Assembly (NCBI GenBank): GCA_015680685.1
Contig: MNCI01029287.1
Span: forward strand, 77,768-141,767
DNA length: 64,000 nt
Origin: Gnetum montanum
Lineage: Eukaryota; Streptophyta; Gnetopsida; Gnetales; Gnetaceae
Direction: 5' to 3'
The position numbers and the translations under genes were made by a program. Position 1 is the first letter of the stretch. Each line of letters starts with the position of its first letter. The notes under the pieces were generated by a model. That model was not told the origin of the DNA, made no database searches, and saw nothing but the letters and a program-made list of their open reading frames with translations. This document shows positions 46,000 through 58,633 of this stretch, piece by piece.

Positions 46000-46706
46000 T
46001 AACATTATATTGTATTTAGTTATATTCAGCCAAGTACATATTATAATCTTCTTAATTCTTGCAACTTATTGCCATTGTTGAAGACATTTGTTTAATGTTT
46101 GGCCTTTTTCACTCAAGAAAAAAGATGAAGAAGAAAAGAAAAAATGTGTTGAAGTTGAAGATACGAGAAATCAAGTTAATGTTAATGATAAGAATGATCA
46201 AATCTCAATAAAGAATTTATGGAGGATAAAAGCTTGTGCATATTTTACTAGTCCTAGAGAAATATGAAGTAACATGGACAAATAGCTTGTAAGACAAAAT
46301 TTTCCTTGTTTGACAAGAACACTATTAACTAAAAGATTAAAACTAGTGCCAATAAGAAGGTTAGAGTTGAGGGTGAAGATTTTCGGTGTAAGATCAATAA
46401 CAAGGGATGAGGTGAGTATCTTCCATAAGTGCTACCACTTTGTTGTTTTGATACAAATATTGATATTAAAAAGTGATGTAAATTTTGTTAGGCCTGGGAC
46501 CTTCCTCACCAACAATTAATTTTTTTCACTTATTTTTTCAAAGTATTAATAGTAAGGCAAGGTTGTACACCTAAGTAGAAAGTTCTAAAATTGAAAAGAT
46601 TTTTCTTTCCATATATATATTTTAATGATGTCTACTCAATGGCAAGCTTGTGATGTACTTTGAATTTTCTTTACTCATTATCAATATTTTTTTGAGATCC
46701 GATACA
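46000..46706 (+). repeat. Left arm of a large inverted repeat (gag-like retroelement fragment)
   Basis: About 700 bases that align, with roughly one mismatch in four or five, to the reverse complement of 47122-47870. Anchor blocks: ACATTTGTTTAATG, GAAGTTGAAGATA, CCTTGTTTGACAAGAA, GATACAAATATTG. It carries scraps of the same coding sequence as the right arm but with more stops. Confidence 0.7.
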
Positions 46707-47121
46707 CCTAAAAGAAATTTGAAGTTTGATAGGTTTTTGGTTTACAAGAGCACGACAACCAGAGGAATGCAAAAATGTTGATTTTATCTAGCTTTGTTAG
46801 TAGAATAATAGTAATAGTAAAATGTACTAACTAAAAGGAAAACCAATCAAAATGTTTTATATTTTCAAATAGATACTAATAAATAATTTATAAACATAAA
46901 TAGAATATGCAGTTTTCAATTATTAGTTCTTTTTAAATTAAATTTTTAAAGGAAGGGGATGTTGAAACCCTGAAATAATAGTAATATAAAGGCATCCCAA
47001 GATGTATAGTCCAATTAGAACTTTATAACTCAGCATTGCCTCCTAGAATTGAATCCATGAATTGCAGCTTTCAAATCAAGAGTCTTTACCATTAGGCTAA
47101 TGAGCCTAGATATTTTTTGGG
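46707..47121. other. Spacer between the inverted-repeat arms
   Basis: About 415 bases of AT-rich sequence containing a SINE relic at 46990-47107. No coding sequence was seen. Confidence 0.5.
46990..47107 (-). mobile_element. tRNA-derived SINE relic between inverted-repeat arms
   Basis: The minus strand shows TTAGCCTAATGGTAAAGACT (A box), ATGGATTCAATTCTAGG (B box), and the shared tail AGTTATAAAGTTCTAATTGG. Confidence 0.75.
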
Positions 47122-48147
47122 TATTAGATCCCAAAAAAATATCAATAATGAGCAAAGAAAATTTAGTGTCGATCACAAGCTTGATATTGAGTAGACATCA
47201 TCAATTAAAAAGTATGTGGGAAAACTTTTCGATTTTAGGACTGTCTACTTAGGTGAATAACCTTACAATTGATACATTAAAAAAATAAGTGAAGAAGATT
47301 AATTGTTAGTGGGGTGGAAGATTGTAGTTTGAACAAAATTTACATCATTTTTTAACATCCATATTTGAACTTAGAATAGCAAAAGAATTCGAGAGTTGTG
47401 GCTTAATACCAATATTTGTATCAAAGCAAGAAAGTGGTATCACTTGTGAAAGATCTTTAGCTCGTTACTTGTTATTGATCTTATGTCGAGAATCTTTATC
47501 ATCAACTATAACCTTCTTATCAACATTAGTTTTAATCTTCGAGTTAATAATATTCTTGTCAAACAAGGAAAAATTTACCTTATGAGCTATTTATCTTGAT
47601 TGTTTAATACTTTATCTAGTACCAATAAAAATATACATAAGAGCTTCTATCTTTTTTGAATTTTTTTTACCATTTGATCATTTTTATCGTTGATGTTAAC
47701 TTGATTTTTCATATCTTCAACTTCAATACATTTTTTTTCTTTAGAATCTTTCTTCTTGAGTAGAAAAGGACAAGCATTAAACAAATGTCCTTCATGATGA
47801 TAAAAGTTGCAAAAATTAAGAAGATTATAATATGTAATTGGTCGAATATAAGTCTTTCTTCCTACTTATATTATCAATTCAATTTTACAATTGAAAAGGT
47901 TAATTTTACCAAAAAATTGTCTACGAAAACTAAAAGTTGTAGAAGTAGACTCCATGTGCTTCATGGGACTGAAAAGGCTAACAATTTCTTTCTTACCTTT
48001 ATGAAGAATCAAAAAATTATATAACTCAACAAAACATGGAATTTTAGCATATTCTTTAGATTGGACATCAAAATTTGGAGCCCACTGATGAATGATCATC
48101 ACTACATATTTATATATAAAAAACCCTATATCTAGGGCATGTTGCAC
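47122..48147 (-). pseudogene. Gag-like retroelement remnant (right arm of the inverted repeat and beyond)
   Basis: The minus strand has an open 93-codon stretch (48147-47866) with no recognised domain. In the following sequence comes a broken zinc knuckle, FCNFYHHEGHLFNACPFL at about 47807-47765 (second Cys changed to Tyr; C-X2-[C]-X4-H-X4-C), then a lysine-rich segment (KKKDSKEKKC). This order resembles the gag-like ORF1 of plant LINEs or a retrotransposon gag. Class not settled. 47122-47870 is the right arm of the inverted repeat. Confidence 0.5.
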
Positions 48148-48499
48148 TATCGAAGCATTGTCTAACTCAACAAGTAGAAAAATCGAGAATAATACATGGC
48201 ATGAAGGATTTGGACGTGATGTTTTTTTTTTATCACATCATTTAACTACAAAATAAAACTTTGATTATGTTGCAAGTAACCTAAAATTTGAATAGACACA
48301 TATTGTGATAAAAGATTAGCAACCAATGATTCATATACATTATTAGAAAAAACAAAATTGGGTGTTTTAGTTGTATTAACATCACTTAAAGAAGATGTCA
48401 CAAATTTTTTCTTGCCAGCTTATAAATCTACATTTGAGAATCAATAGAAATTTTTGCATTGGTTGAAGAAGATGGGAGTAATATAGAATCCCCTATCGA

Positions 48500-48626
48500 A
48501 ATTCTAGAGAAATCAAATTTGCTAAAGAAAATTTAAAGAGAAAAAATTAGATTTGCTAAAAAATATCAAATTCACTAGAGAAATATCAAATCCATTGAAT
48601 AATTAGATTCATTGGAAAAACATAAG
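48500..48626. repeat. Short-period AT-rich repeat at the insertion site of element 2 (left part)
   Basis: Repeats of the form ATCAAATTCRCTRGAGAAAT, period roughly 20-30 bases. The same repeat continues at 61775-61850 on the other side of the 13-kb insertion. Confidence 0.6.
48622..48626. repeat. Target-site duplication ATAAG (left) of Athila-like element 2
   Basis: ATAAG before the LTR matches ATAAG at 61775-61779 after the other LTR. Confidence 0.85.
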
Positions 48627-49555
48627 TGATGAGTGGTGGAGTAATCCTAACACTTTACCATACAAGTCACAAATGTTCGCAAGTAACCAAATCGTAATTT
48701 GCAGATGGACAATGTTATTATGCTAGTAATTGATGTNGATCGTAATTTGCAGATGGACAATGTTATTATGCTAGTAATTGATGTTAAGGTCATGATCGTT
48801 GTCTTCTCGCCTTGAGTTAGTGAAGTCTAAGTGTATGGTTTAACTCATAGTAAGGCATATGTCATGTGATGTTGTAGGGCTCATTTTACACCAAAGTGTA
48901 AACATAATGAAAATGAAGTTAAGTGCTAAATCTTAGTAATGATGAGAATGTAAATCTATTTTATCCTATAGCAATAAGCATTTGTTCCTGGCTTATCGGA
49001 GACATCTTGGACTCATGTAACCATTATTGGAATTACCAAGTGAATTCATCATTAAGCAAATCAAGTCAAACCACTATTGGGTTACCAAACGATTACACTT
49101 TAATGTTCAAAACCAGTTGTACTCATTCTGCTTTACTAATGAGCAAGTAAAATATAGTGCTTGGAAATGTAAATGATTAAGTTAAGAAAATATGGAAATT
49201 ATGCTAAGTATAAGTAAAAAAATAGAACTAAGTGGATGTTGCAATGATGGACATCAATATTGATCTTTATTGCCATCATGAACTGAGTCCAAGTACAATT
49301 CATTCAAATAAAGATTTTGTTCAACTGCTAAAAATCACACTGCAACATTCATTCTATTCGTAACTAAGAAAACAAACTACAAGAGTTTCCTTAAGACTTG
49401 GAATGAAAAGTTGTTGATCGTGTGCCCAAGTGTCAGTATTTATAGGGCTGCACACATTCCAAGACATCATATCAATGATGACATAGCATGGGTTATGACA
49501 TTGTTGCTATGATATCGTAGATATGATATCATAGAGATAAAAATTAACTTTATCA
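48627..49555 (-). repeat. 3' LTR of Athila-like element 2 (contains an assembly join)
   Basis: 929 bp direct repeat of 60897-61774; about 48 bases of the excess come from an exact duplication around an N at 48737. GATATC motifs at 49511 and 49525, with CATATC at 49468; TATA box TATAAAT at 49444-49438 (minus strand). Ends TGAT...ATCA. Confidence 0.85.
48691..48784. repeat. Exact 46-bp duplication around a single N
   Basis: 48691-48736 and 48739-48784 are identical and flank the only ambiguous base (48737). The sister LTR at 60897-61774 has this segment once. Most likely an assembly join of overlapping ends, not biology. Confidence 0.8.
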
Positions 49556-49754
49556 TACCTAGATGACTTGCTAGAAACTTGTCCTCAAGTTTAAAAAAAA
49601 TGAGGATAGAGTCCCTTACAAAATTAGGAGGTCGACACAACTTGACACGACTAACTAACTATTTACGTGACTTAGAATGTTGTAGTGATGTTTTTACAAA
49701 ATGACACAATTACATTACAAAACGAAAACAAAATTTGAAGTAGCATGATGTAGT

Positions 49755-52520
49755 TCATGTTCCAGACGGTGGAGGCTCTTCCATCGGCTTCTTCCCCTTT
49801 TTGTTAGGCTTCTAAAATTAGTAGCGATTTAGGAGTGTCTGAAGCTTCTCTTCTTCTATCCTTGGATCATGTACTGTCCATGCTTGTTGTGCGATGTTGG
49901 ATGAAGCAGGTACATCCCATGGCCATGAAATTCGCAGAAACATTTTATTTGCTTTTAGGTACCAAGCTACAAACTGTCATCTCTTCTCTTCAAATGCCCT
50001 AGCCATCCATTCAGTTCTTGGTAGTCTAACATGCAATGTGCCAGGTTTGCTGCTATATACTTCTACCTATGGTACCTGGCCTTAACAATTTCTAACTCTG
50101 AGTTTTCCACGTGTAGTTTTTGTAGTGCATCCTTCCTATCAGCAAACTCCTTTTCATACATGGCATATGAAACTGCTACCTCCTACTTTAACTCATTTTT
50201 GGGCTTGCCTATTGTTAACATGGCTAAATTAGCATACTAGAGATTTGTTAATCCCATGTACTCTGTAAGGTCTTTTGTTTGCAAGTCATTGTTCTTCACT
50301 TTAACTTTGTGAACATGGGAAAGGCTGTCCAGAATTGGCTACTAATTTGGGTTGTGTAGAAATTAAACTGATCTTGGCCTTTTCCACTTGGATCTCTTTT
50401 TCATTTACTTGTTTGTACATGCTCACATGATCTTTGAAGTGTTCTTTGAGTGGTTCGTGCTTCTTAGCCTCATTTTTCCACATGCTAGTTTCTATTGTAG
50501 ATTTTTGATGGATGACATGGAATTCTTCCATTGATAAGTTTTTGTTCTCCCTAGCCAAGCGACTCATATCTTGGTTGACTCTAACAAGTTGTTCTCTGAG
50601 TTGTTGAATGTGTTCTTTGGGAACATTTTTTTGCTTCTCTATGTTTGTTAAACTAGTATTGTTAGTAGCAAGTTGTTTGTTCTTCTTCTGTAAGGCTGTG
50701 AGTGCTTTGGCAAGTGCATACATTTTGGCTTTAGTCATTGATGCATCCCATATTGCCTTCTCCTTCTCTTTCTCCATTTGCATGTTATGGGCAAGCAACT
50801 ACCTCACATGATTAGTTCTAAATTGTTCAAGTTGGTCCAGTGCTATGAACTATGCAGGGTCTTTCTTTTTAACTCTTAGATTTGCTAACTTTGCTTGTAA
50901 CTGCTGCATCTTGTTCTTTGTGTGTTTAGCTCTGGTTTCTATCATGACCAAATTTCCTTTTGTGGCAATAAGATCAGACTAAACTGTAATGATATTCCTT
51001 GAGGTATTGAAAAGATTTTGCATGACTTGGCTAGTTTGTACCAGTCTATCTAATATGTCTTCATGTTTTACAATAGTCATTGAGGTTTTAGCAAGCATTT
51101 GAGCATCTCTTGCTTTAGAAATATTATTTGGCGACACAACAAGGACATTAAAAAATTCCTTGATATGATCACTAATGATCTTTGTGGCTCCTGCTGCATC
51201 TTGGTGTTGCATGACCATGATTGTGGTACCTTTACCAGTTTCAAGCATGACTTGGAATGATGTAGCATTCCCAAAAATTTGTTGTGCCTAGTCATCCTCT
51301 TCTCATGTTTGTAGTGACACCTGTCTACTTGTTGGATCTATGGATATGATGGGCTCGATAGATCTCTCTCGTACTTTGTATAGATTGGCCCCCTCCCTTG
51401 TTCCCTAGCTTATGGTTTCTGCAATCTATTGCAGATGGCTCATAGATGGTCTATAGTCTTGTGGTGGCGGCGGTGGTACTTGTTGTTTTTGTTGTTGTTG
51501 TTATTTAGATTGTGATTGGCTACTAGGTCTTGCTTGTTACTATTGACTAATAGTTGGAATGTTTCCACTAGGAGTGGAACTTGCAACTCCCTCGGTGCTT
51601 GCTGGCTTCTCTAGTTAATCTTTCTTTGGTGGCACCGACTTGAAGATCTCTATGTGGGAAGCATTTTGGGCCTTCCTTGAGGATTTTGGCTTGTCAACAC
51701 AACTTCCTGATGAGGTAAGGAAATGGAAGTGTTAGCTTTCCTACCTTATTTTCTTTGAACCACCTTTGGATTTTGAGGTAGAACATATGGGAAATGTTAG
51801 CATTGAATTTTCCCATCAAAATGGAACTTCCTCTAGCCACATATGTTGATATTCTATTGAGCCTTTTGGTTTGAAACAAATTATAGGTTCCAATCTTTAA
51901 ATATATTTTCTCTTTGGCTGTGAGCTCATTGTAATCATTGTCTTTTCCTTATGCCCTTTGTAACCATAGCCTCTTAGCATTAGTGTTTGACCATGTAGAA
52001 ATCTATGCTACATTGGCTCCTTCGTTTGGAATGTTGAGGGCCTTAGTGATTACCTCTATTGAGTATGACATAGAGACTCCTTCAATTTTCACTGTCACAT
52101 TAGCTTGTTTGTTTTGCTAGAATTGATAAGTTTCTCCTAAATACCATTCACCACTATTAGATATGATAGGCCATAGTGGAGACACTTGGAGTTGCATCTT
52201 CATCACTTCTAGAGTAAATTCCATGAAAGGACCAAAGTTAAATTCCACAATGATTTTGGACATGATGGATTTTTCTTATATGTCTTGGAGGCATTCTGGA
52301 GACAACGTGAGGTGTTGCCCTTGTTCAAGTACTGGTGTGACTTCTACCTCTCCTTGGGTTGAGTGCTTAGTGGTAGAAGTTTGTTGATGGATGCAGTATG
52401 ATTAGGCCTCTTGCTCTACATGTTTTCCTTGGGGAGTTTGTTCTCTTGCTTGATCTTTCCTATGGCCTCTTGGTCTTTTGCTCCCATGTTGGGAAGGTCC
52501 TTCAACTGTTGGTCTCTTTA
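49755..52520 (-). pseudogene. ORF3 of Athila-like element 2: unknown protein with long coiled coil
   Basis: Extra ORF between pol and 3' LTR, about 2.7 kb with a handful of in-frame stops, mostly one frame. N to C on the minus strand: a basic segment (GSKRPRGHRK); a globular part with GEWYLGETYQF, then VKIEGVSMSYSIEVITKALNIPNEG, then FNANISHMFYLKIQRWFKENK; a Gln-rich and Pro-rich linker (QQQQKQQVPPPPPQ, near 51500-51465); a coiled coil at 51248-50979; a longer coiled coil at 50798-50301; and a tail ending KKPMEEPPPSGT. The globular part resembles the 'putative plant transposon protein' domain found in Athila-type ORFs (recognised by eye). No signal peptide or membrane segment, so an envelope role is not supported. 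Confidence 0.65.
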
Positions 52521-54531
52521 GGTCTATCTATAATCAACAAGGATTTAAAATTATTAAAGTGTTTAAATTGGTTCCTAATAGTTCTTTATCTTCCTTGTAC
52601 CCTTGGTTAGATCAAGTTCTTATCTTATTATGATTATAGAGTTAGAAAAATTTTCAAAAGGAAACCCCTTGAGTGTTATATCTTTAATTACTTATGACCT
52701 TCCATAGTCATCTTTTCTTGCTTGTTATGCCTTGAAATAGTTGGTATGGTTAATTCTTCGAATTAACTAAGTCTTTTGGCTTAAGTTTCATTGATTAATG
52801 ATGATCTTCTTATTAATTTCTTATACTTAGCCTTTCTAATATCTTTAATGCATTAGAAATTTTTGGCTAAAACTTTCAGATGTACCACACAATGTACCCT
52901 TCACCCCCTGGCAACAACTAAGTTGAGCACTCCGAGATCAATAGGGTTTAAGAATTTCAAAAATTGAAGCTATAGGGATGAAGTTATGGCCTTGGGAAGT
53001 TAGTGTGCAAGAGCTTTGAGGAAAAATTGAAAAAACTTTTCTTGTTAGAAAATGAAGGAATGAAAAATTTTGCTAACTTCCATGCATATATCTACTATAT
53101 TTATATGCGCAACATTATAAATGTGACATTGTAGGGGCTATGATATTACCATGAAAAAAATTTCAAATTTTCATTGAATTTTCTAGGAAAAATGAGTCAA
53201 TTTGAATGTTCGGAAGATGCAAAGCTTGTCCAAAGGGTCTTGGCCATTAATGATGCACAATTTTCAAGAATTTGGCATTCAAAGTTCATAAGAAAGGAAT
53301 TTTTGGCAACGAAAGTTTATTGAATGGATATGAGATGGGTTAAAAATTTTAGATGTACGAATAAATTGTAACATGGTATGGGAAGTATTTATTGAATCTT
53401 GATCATTTTGGAATCACAAGATGATGTGGAATTGCTTGTCAATTTTGAAATAGAAGAGTTATACAAGTGGATCCTCCCTAAAGTAGGCTCTAACCTTTAA
53501 TGCCCTTGTATAACCACGCCTAAAAGTGTCCATAGGTACTCAAGGAGTTGAATGTAAGGCATACTTGTCTAGCAAAACACACATGTTAATATCACCAAAT
53601 TAGGAAAATAATACTATATTATACAGAACCATAAAGTTATGATTAAATATACAGTGAGTTGAGATGGACTGTAGAAGGGATCACTAAGATTGGGATGTGA
53701 GGTATCTTACCATAGGCATAATGAATTCTTGTGGGAAGATTTTATTCATTGCACTCTTTATTTTTAAGATTCCTAAGAAGCAACCTACCTTCAAGCATGG
53801 GTAACATGTCTTTCCAGTGGAACCCCTAGAAATTTATTTTGTGCATGGATTTTATTTTTGACTGTGTTGACTTTACCAGAGGACTACCTTTAGGCATGGG
53901 TAGCATGTCTTTTCAGTGATATGGTAAGGTGGCACTTATTGTACTCTTACTTCCATTTTTGCTAGATCTTCAAGGAAATAACACATCCTTAACAACAAGA
54001 TAGAACTCATAGTAGTAGTCCCCAAGAATCCACAAGTTCCTTTGATGTCACTCCCTTTTCATTCCCACTTGGTTTTTCACCCTTTTTCCCAAGCATAATG
54101 TTCACAGGTTTATTCTTAGTTTTATTGTGAGGAAGAATATCATTATGGCCATTGTACGAACCTCTTATTATTCAAATGGGTGGATGGATGTCATGGTCTT
54201 ATTGTATAGGTAATCAATCATTTATGATTTGATAATATAGAGAAATCTTCACCTTATTGGAACTACATCTTGCTTTTATTTAGTGTATTTGATTGATAAT
54301 TGACAAAAATATGTACAAGGGAAATGATGGCAAAATAGGAAAGATTATAGAAGATATAAAGAATTAAAAGGATAATAAGAATAAAAAATTATCAAAGAAT
54401 TTGAAAATATCAAAGAACTAAGAAATTATTAATAAATTCAAAATATAAAAGTATAGGAACATATATTAAGAAGGTAAGAAAAAGTAATAAGAAAGTGAAG
54501 AATTCATTAGGCACCTACATGTTACAGTGGA
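52521..54531 (-). other. Noncoding region between pol and ORF3 of element 2
   Basis: About 2 kb with no recognised gene. Shares blocks with 20170-21060 of element 1. The 25-base segment with CATGGGTAACATGTCTTTCC occurs at 53795-53819 and again, slightly changed, at 53894-53918. Confidence 0.5.
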
Positions 54532-54544
54532 TACCCCCACAACT
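54532..54544 (-). other. Internal polypurine tract copy of element 2
   Basis: The minus strand reads AGTTGTGGGGGTA shortly after the integrase end. It matches the internal copies at 311-322 and 21300-21320. Confidence 0.5.
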
Positions 54545-54559
54545 ATGATTATAACTAGT

Positions 54560-57500
54560 CAACTAGAAAATCAAAAAGGTAGAGGACAGTTGGATAGGTT
54601 GGGTAGGATCCTTAATGGAGCTTGGATATTCATGGTAGGGTTTGACCTATTGGATGTTTACTAAGATAAGCTTATGTGGGCTAGATGGATGGTGAATATA
54701 CATGGCACTAGATGAATAAGTCATTCGGATGATGTATGGCCCATTTCAAAGGGTTTGGAATTTAGCCTGTTGTTGAACATGATTGGGATTGTAGTATAGG
54801 ACCTTATTGCCTAGCTATATAAACACTTCACGTATTTGTGCATTGTGCCTATGCTTGGAGTATTTCTTATGGATCTCATTGCTCATAAGTGCTATTAGCC
54901 TATTTTCTTCTAATAGATTAAGGTTCATGAGTCACTCCTTCTGAGCTAACCTTAGGTTTAACTTAAGTGCATTGGTAGTAGCTAGAGTTTGAAGTTCTAC
55001 ATGGATTGGAAGCATGGGTAATTTACCATAAACTAGCTCATAAGGTGAATATCTAATGGGTAGTTTCCACATAGTTTTGTAGGCCCATAGAGCATCATTT
55101 AATTTTGTGCTTCAATCCTTTCTAAATCTACTAATTGTCCTAGTCAATATTCTTATGATTTCATGATTAGTTACTTTAGTCTAACCATTCACTTGGGGAT
55201 GATTTGGTGTGGTCATTTTATGGTTCATCCCAAGTTGCTGCATGAGATTTTAAAAATTAGCACCAGTAAAGTGAATTCCATTGTATGAAATAAGCATTCT
55301 TGATACTTCAAATCTATTCACCACATGTTGTTGGAAGAATTTGATAGCTGTTTTGGTTGTATAATCTTTAACTGCAACTACCTCTGCCCACTTTCTGCAA
55401 TAATCCACAATCATAATTATGTAAGCCTTCTCATTTGACATTGGCATGATGGGTCCCGTGAATTCAATTCCCTAGATATCAAATGATTCTAATGGATGTA
55501 TTCATTATTGTGTCCCTTCATTTTTGGCCATTATTCCTCCATCTTCCTGGCATTTTTCACAAGATTCTATGAAGTTGTGGGTGTACCATAATAAGGTAGG
55601 CCAAAAGTAGCCTGCCATCATTAGTTTCAATGTCATCCTACATCCTACATAATGGCCACCACATGGGCTTTAATTTGCATCTTGTAGGATCTGTTGTTGA
55701 TTGCGTTCTGGTACATACCATTGGACTAACCCATTGACACAAATCTTGTAAATGTTCCCATTTATCTCCATATATATTTTAACCTTATGAAGGAATTTTT
55801 CTTTTTATTTTTTACCCCACTCAACAAGAAGCTTTTGTGTGGTTAAATAAGTCATGTGATCAGTGGTCCATGAATTCTCTATTAAGTCAATAGCCATTAT
55901 TATCATAGTGAACAAGTTTTCATTAGAGAGTTGATCTAACAATGGTTCTTCTTGGTTTTGTGATTTCCATCTTAACCTCGACAAGTGATCTGCTACTATA
56001 TTCTCTGTGCCCTTCTTGTCAATCATGGTTATGTTGAATTCTTGTAGAATGACAAGTCATCTAATCATCTTGGGACTTACTACTGGTTTATTCATTAGGA
56101 ATTGGAGTGCACAATGATTAGTATGGACATAGATTGGGTACCCAAGCATAGTGTTTGAATTTTTCTAGTGCATAAACCATTTCCATAAGCTCATTTTTTG
56201 TGGTGTTGTAATTGAGTTGTGCCTTGGTGATGTTTCTACTGATCCAATATATATACTATGGCCTTTTTTGGTCATCTAGTTGTGTTAGCACTACACCCAC
56301 TATATAATTTGAAGCATCTGTCGTGATATGAAAAGGCTTAGACCAATTCAGAGCTCGAAGGATTGGTTTCTTAATTAACTTCTATTTTAAGGTCTCAAAT
56401 TCCTTTTCACATGATTTGGTCCACAGAAATTGTGCATCCTTCTTGGTTAGCTCTACCAACGATTTTGCAAATTTTTGAGAAATTTTCTATAAATCTTCTA
56501 TAATAACCTATGTGGCCTAAAAATGATCAAACATCTTTGACAATTTGTGACCTTTGAGTGATGCTCTATATAACTTTGATCTTCTTAGGATCTACCTCTA
56601 TTATTTTTTTTTTTTGAAATTTTATGTCCTAGCACAATTCCTTCCTACATCATTAGATGACTCTTCTACCAATTAAGCTTTAGGTTTGTTTCTACACATC
56701 TTTCTAGTACCTACTTTGGACAGTCCAGTGCCTATTTGAAATTTAGCCCTTAGGTTGAACAATCATCCATAAATATCTCAATGCCCTTGCTATATGTTTT
56801 TGAAAGATGCTGAGTTCTAGGCTCTAAAAGGTAGCAAGTGCATTGCAAAGATCAAAAAGCATTTGCTTGTAAGTGAACATTCCCCATGGACTAATGAGCA
56901 TTTTCTTTTCTTGGTCCTTAGGTGCAATGTGGATATATTCACTATACCCATCCAGAAAACTATAGTATTGGTGTCCTACAATAGTGTCCAAGACTTGGTC
57001 AACAAATGACAAAGGAAAATAATCCTTGAATGTTTTAGAGTTGAACAATTAGAAGTTAATACACACTCTTCACTTACTTCTCCTTCTTTGGAACAATTAT
57101 CAAAGAACTAACCCACTCACTGTTTGTAATGGGATAAATGAATTGTGCCTTTAGTAATTTTTCCAACTCTTACTTAACTACTTTTTTGAGCTTTGGATTT
57201 AGCCTTCTCTACAGGTGGCATCGTGGTTTAACAATTGGATCTGTGTATATATGATGTTGACAAATTCAAGGATCAATGCCAGTTATTTCATCATAATACA
57301 AGGCAAATATTGTTGGCCATTTATTGGTCACTTCTAATAACTTCTTTTTTTGTTCTTTGTCCAAGTTGGTGTTATTGATGATTAACTTTTTATTATTTAG
57401 GAAAGCATATTCTAGTGTTGCTGGTACGATCCTTAATTCTAATGGTTTTGGTTCAAATTCACCTAGGATCTCGGGCTGTCCCCATTCAATCTCCTCTTCT

Positions 57501-58240
57501 TGACATGAGTGTGGATAGGAGTGCCTTCTTCTTAATTTTTCTAGCTTATCTATTTCTTCTAAGTAGGCACTTATAATCTGGATTTTTGATTCCATGTATA
57601 TTTTTGACTTAGTTTCTCCATCTGTAATTAGCCATTGGATGCCTTCTTATTTAGTGGTTGTTGCATACAAGCATCTCTGCACACACATCTCTTTAACACA
57701 TCTTTTGCATGCTATGTTGTTTTCCTGTTTAACTGCCCATATTTTTTACACATAAGTTTACCAATTATCATTGTATGCAATACATAGAACTCTCCATCTT
57801 TGAACAATTTTGACTTTATCTTCCTTGGAGATTTCCAAGGATAAGTCTCTAATACCAAGCTTAACATCTATAGTGCTATGCTAAGCTCTTCCCATAATAA
57901 TAGGAAACTCACCCTTATTTTTACCCACATGAATGACTAGAATATTAGTAGGATAGGACTAGCCACTGATGGTAAGTGATCACATCATCCATTGGTCCTA
58001 GTAGAACTGTAATTGATTAGTTTGCAAGCTCTAGCCAAATCTTACTTTTCTTTAATGGTGGTAGATTCCAAACCTTATACATATCTTGTGATATCAGGTT
58101 CATCCCTAATCCAAAATAAAGTAAATCCTTGCATGATTTATGACATGCTATTTGAAGGTACACCAAGGGACTTCCTAGGTCTATTCATTTCTAAGGAAGT
58201 GCTCTTACTTTAATTCAATGCATGATGGTCTAGGTTAGTA
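54560..58240 (-). pseudogene. Athila-like pol of element 2
   Basis: Same domain order as element 1. Protease scraps with MYKVWNLPPLKKSKIWLELA near 58080-58020. RT pre-domain in an open stretch at 57595-57266; RT core with FLDGYSEYIHIAPKDQEKKM at 57048-56824; catalytic box FMDD near 56775. RNase H about 56450-55900, with ending IVADHLSRL (55995-55970). Integrase core at 55447-55250 reads IEFTGPI (Glu for the first Asp), ISYNGIHF (Tyr for the second Asp), and TKVTN where Glu is expected (Lys). All three catalytic positions are lost. Stops and shifts are frequent. Confidence 0.8.
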
Positions 58241-58633
58241 TGAAAGTTGTCAAGTTTGCATTGGATGATGATGGAAGCTTATTGTTTCCCAAAGGAGTAG
58301 ATGTGGATGGAGTGGAAGTAGATGTGCTCCCCATCCTTCAAACTTTTTCTAGGCTCATTTGAAAGAATGATCATTTCCTAGATTATGGTTCATGCATTAT
58401 TGTTTTCTCCTACATATTGACTACCCTAGTTACATTCTTTTGCTGGGACTATGATGATAATTCTCCTTACATTGCAAGTGGTGGTACAAATGGTAGAGGG
58501 TTAGAAGGTTGACTTAACGAACTAGCTATTTGTTGATGCACATATGGATTGGAATCCATCCTTGGAGATGTTAGTTTATAGTACTTCAATGGATAATATT
58601 GAGAAATTTGAATTGCTACATTCCCTAGAGATA

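Noticed and set aside
49755-52520. ORF3 as a retroviral-type envelope gene
   Set aside because: Only its position fits. No signal peptide, cleavage site or transmembrane helix is visible; coiled coils and a poly-Q/P linker dominate.
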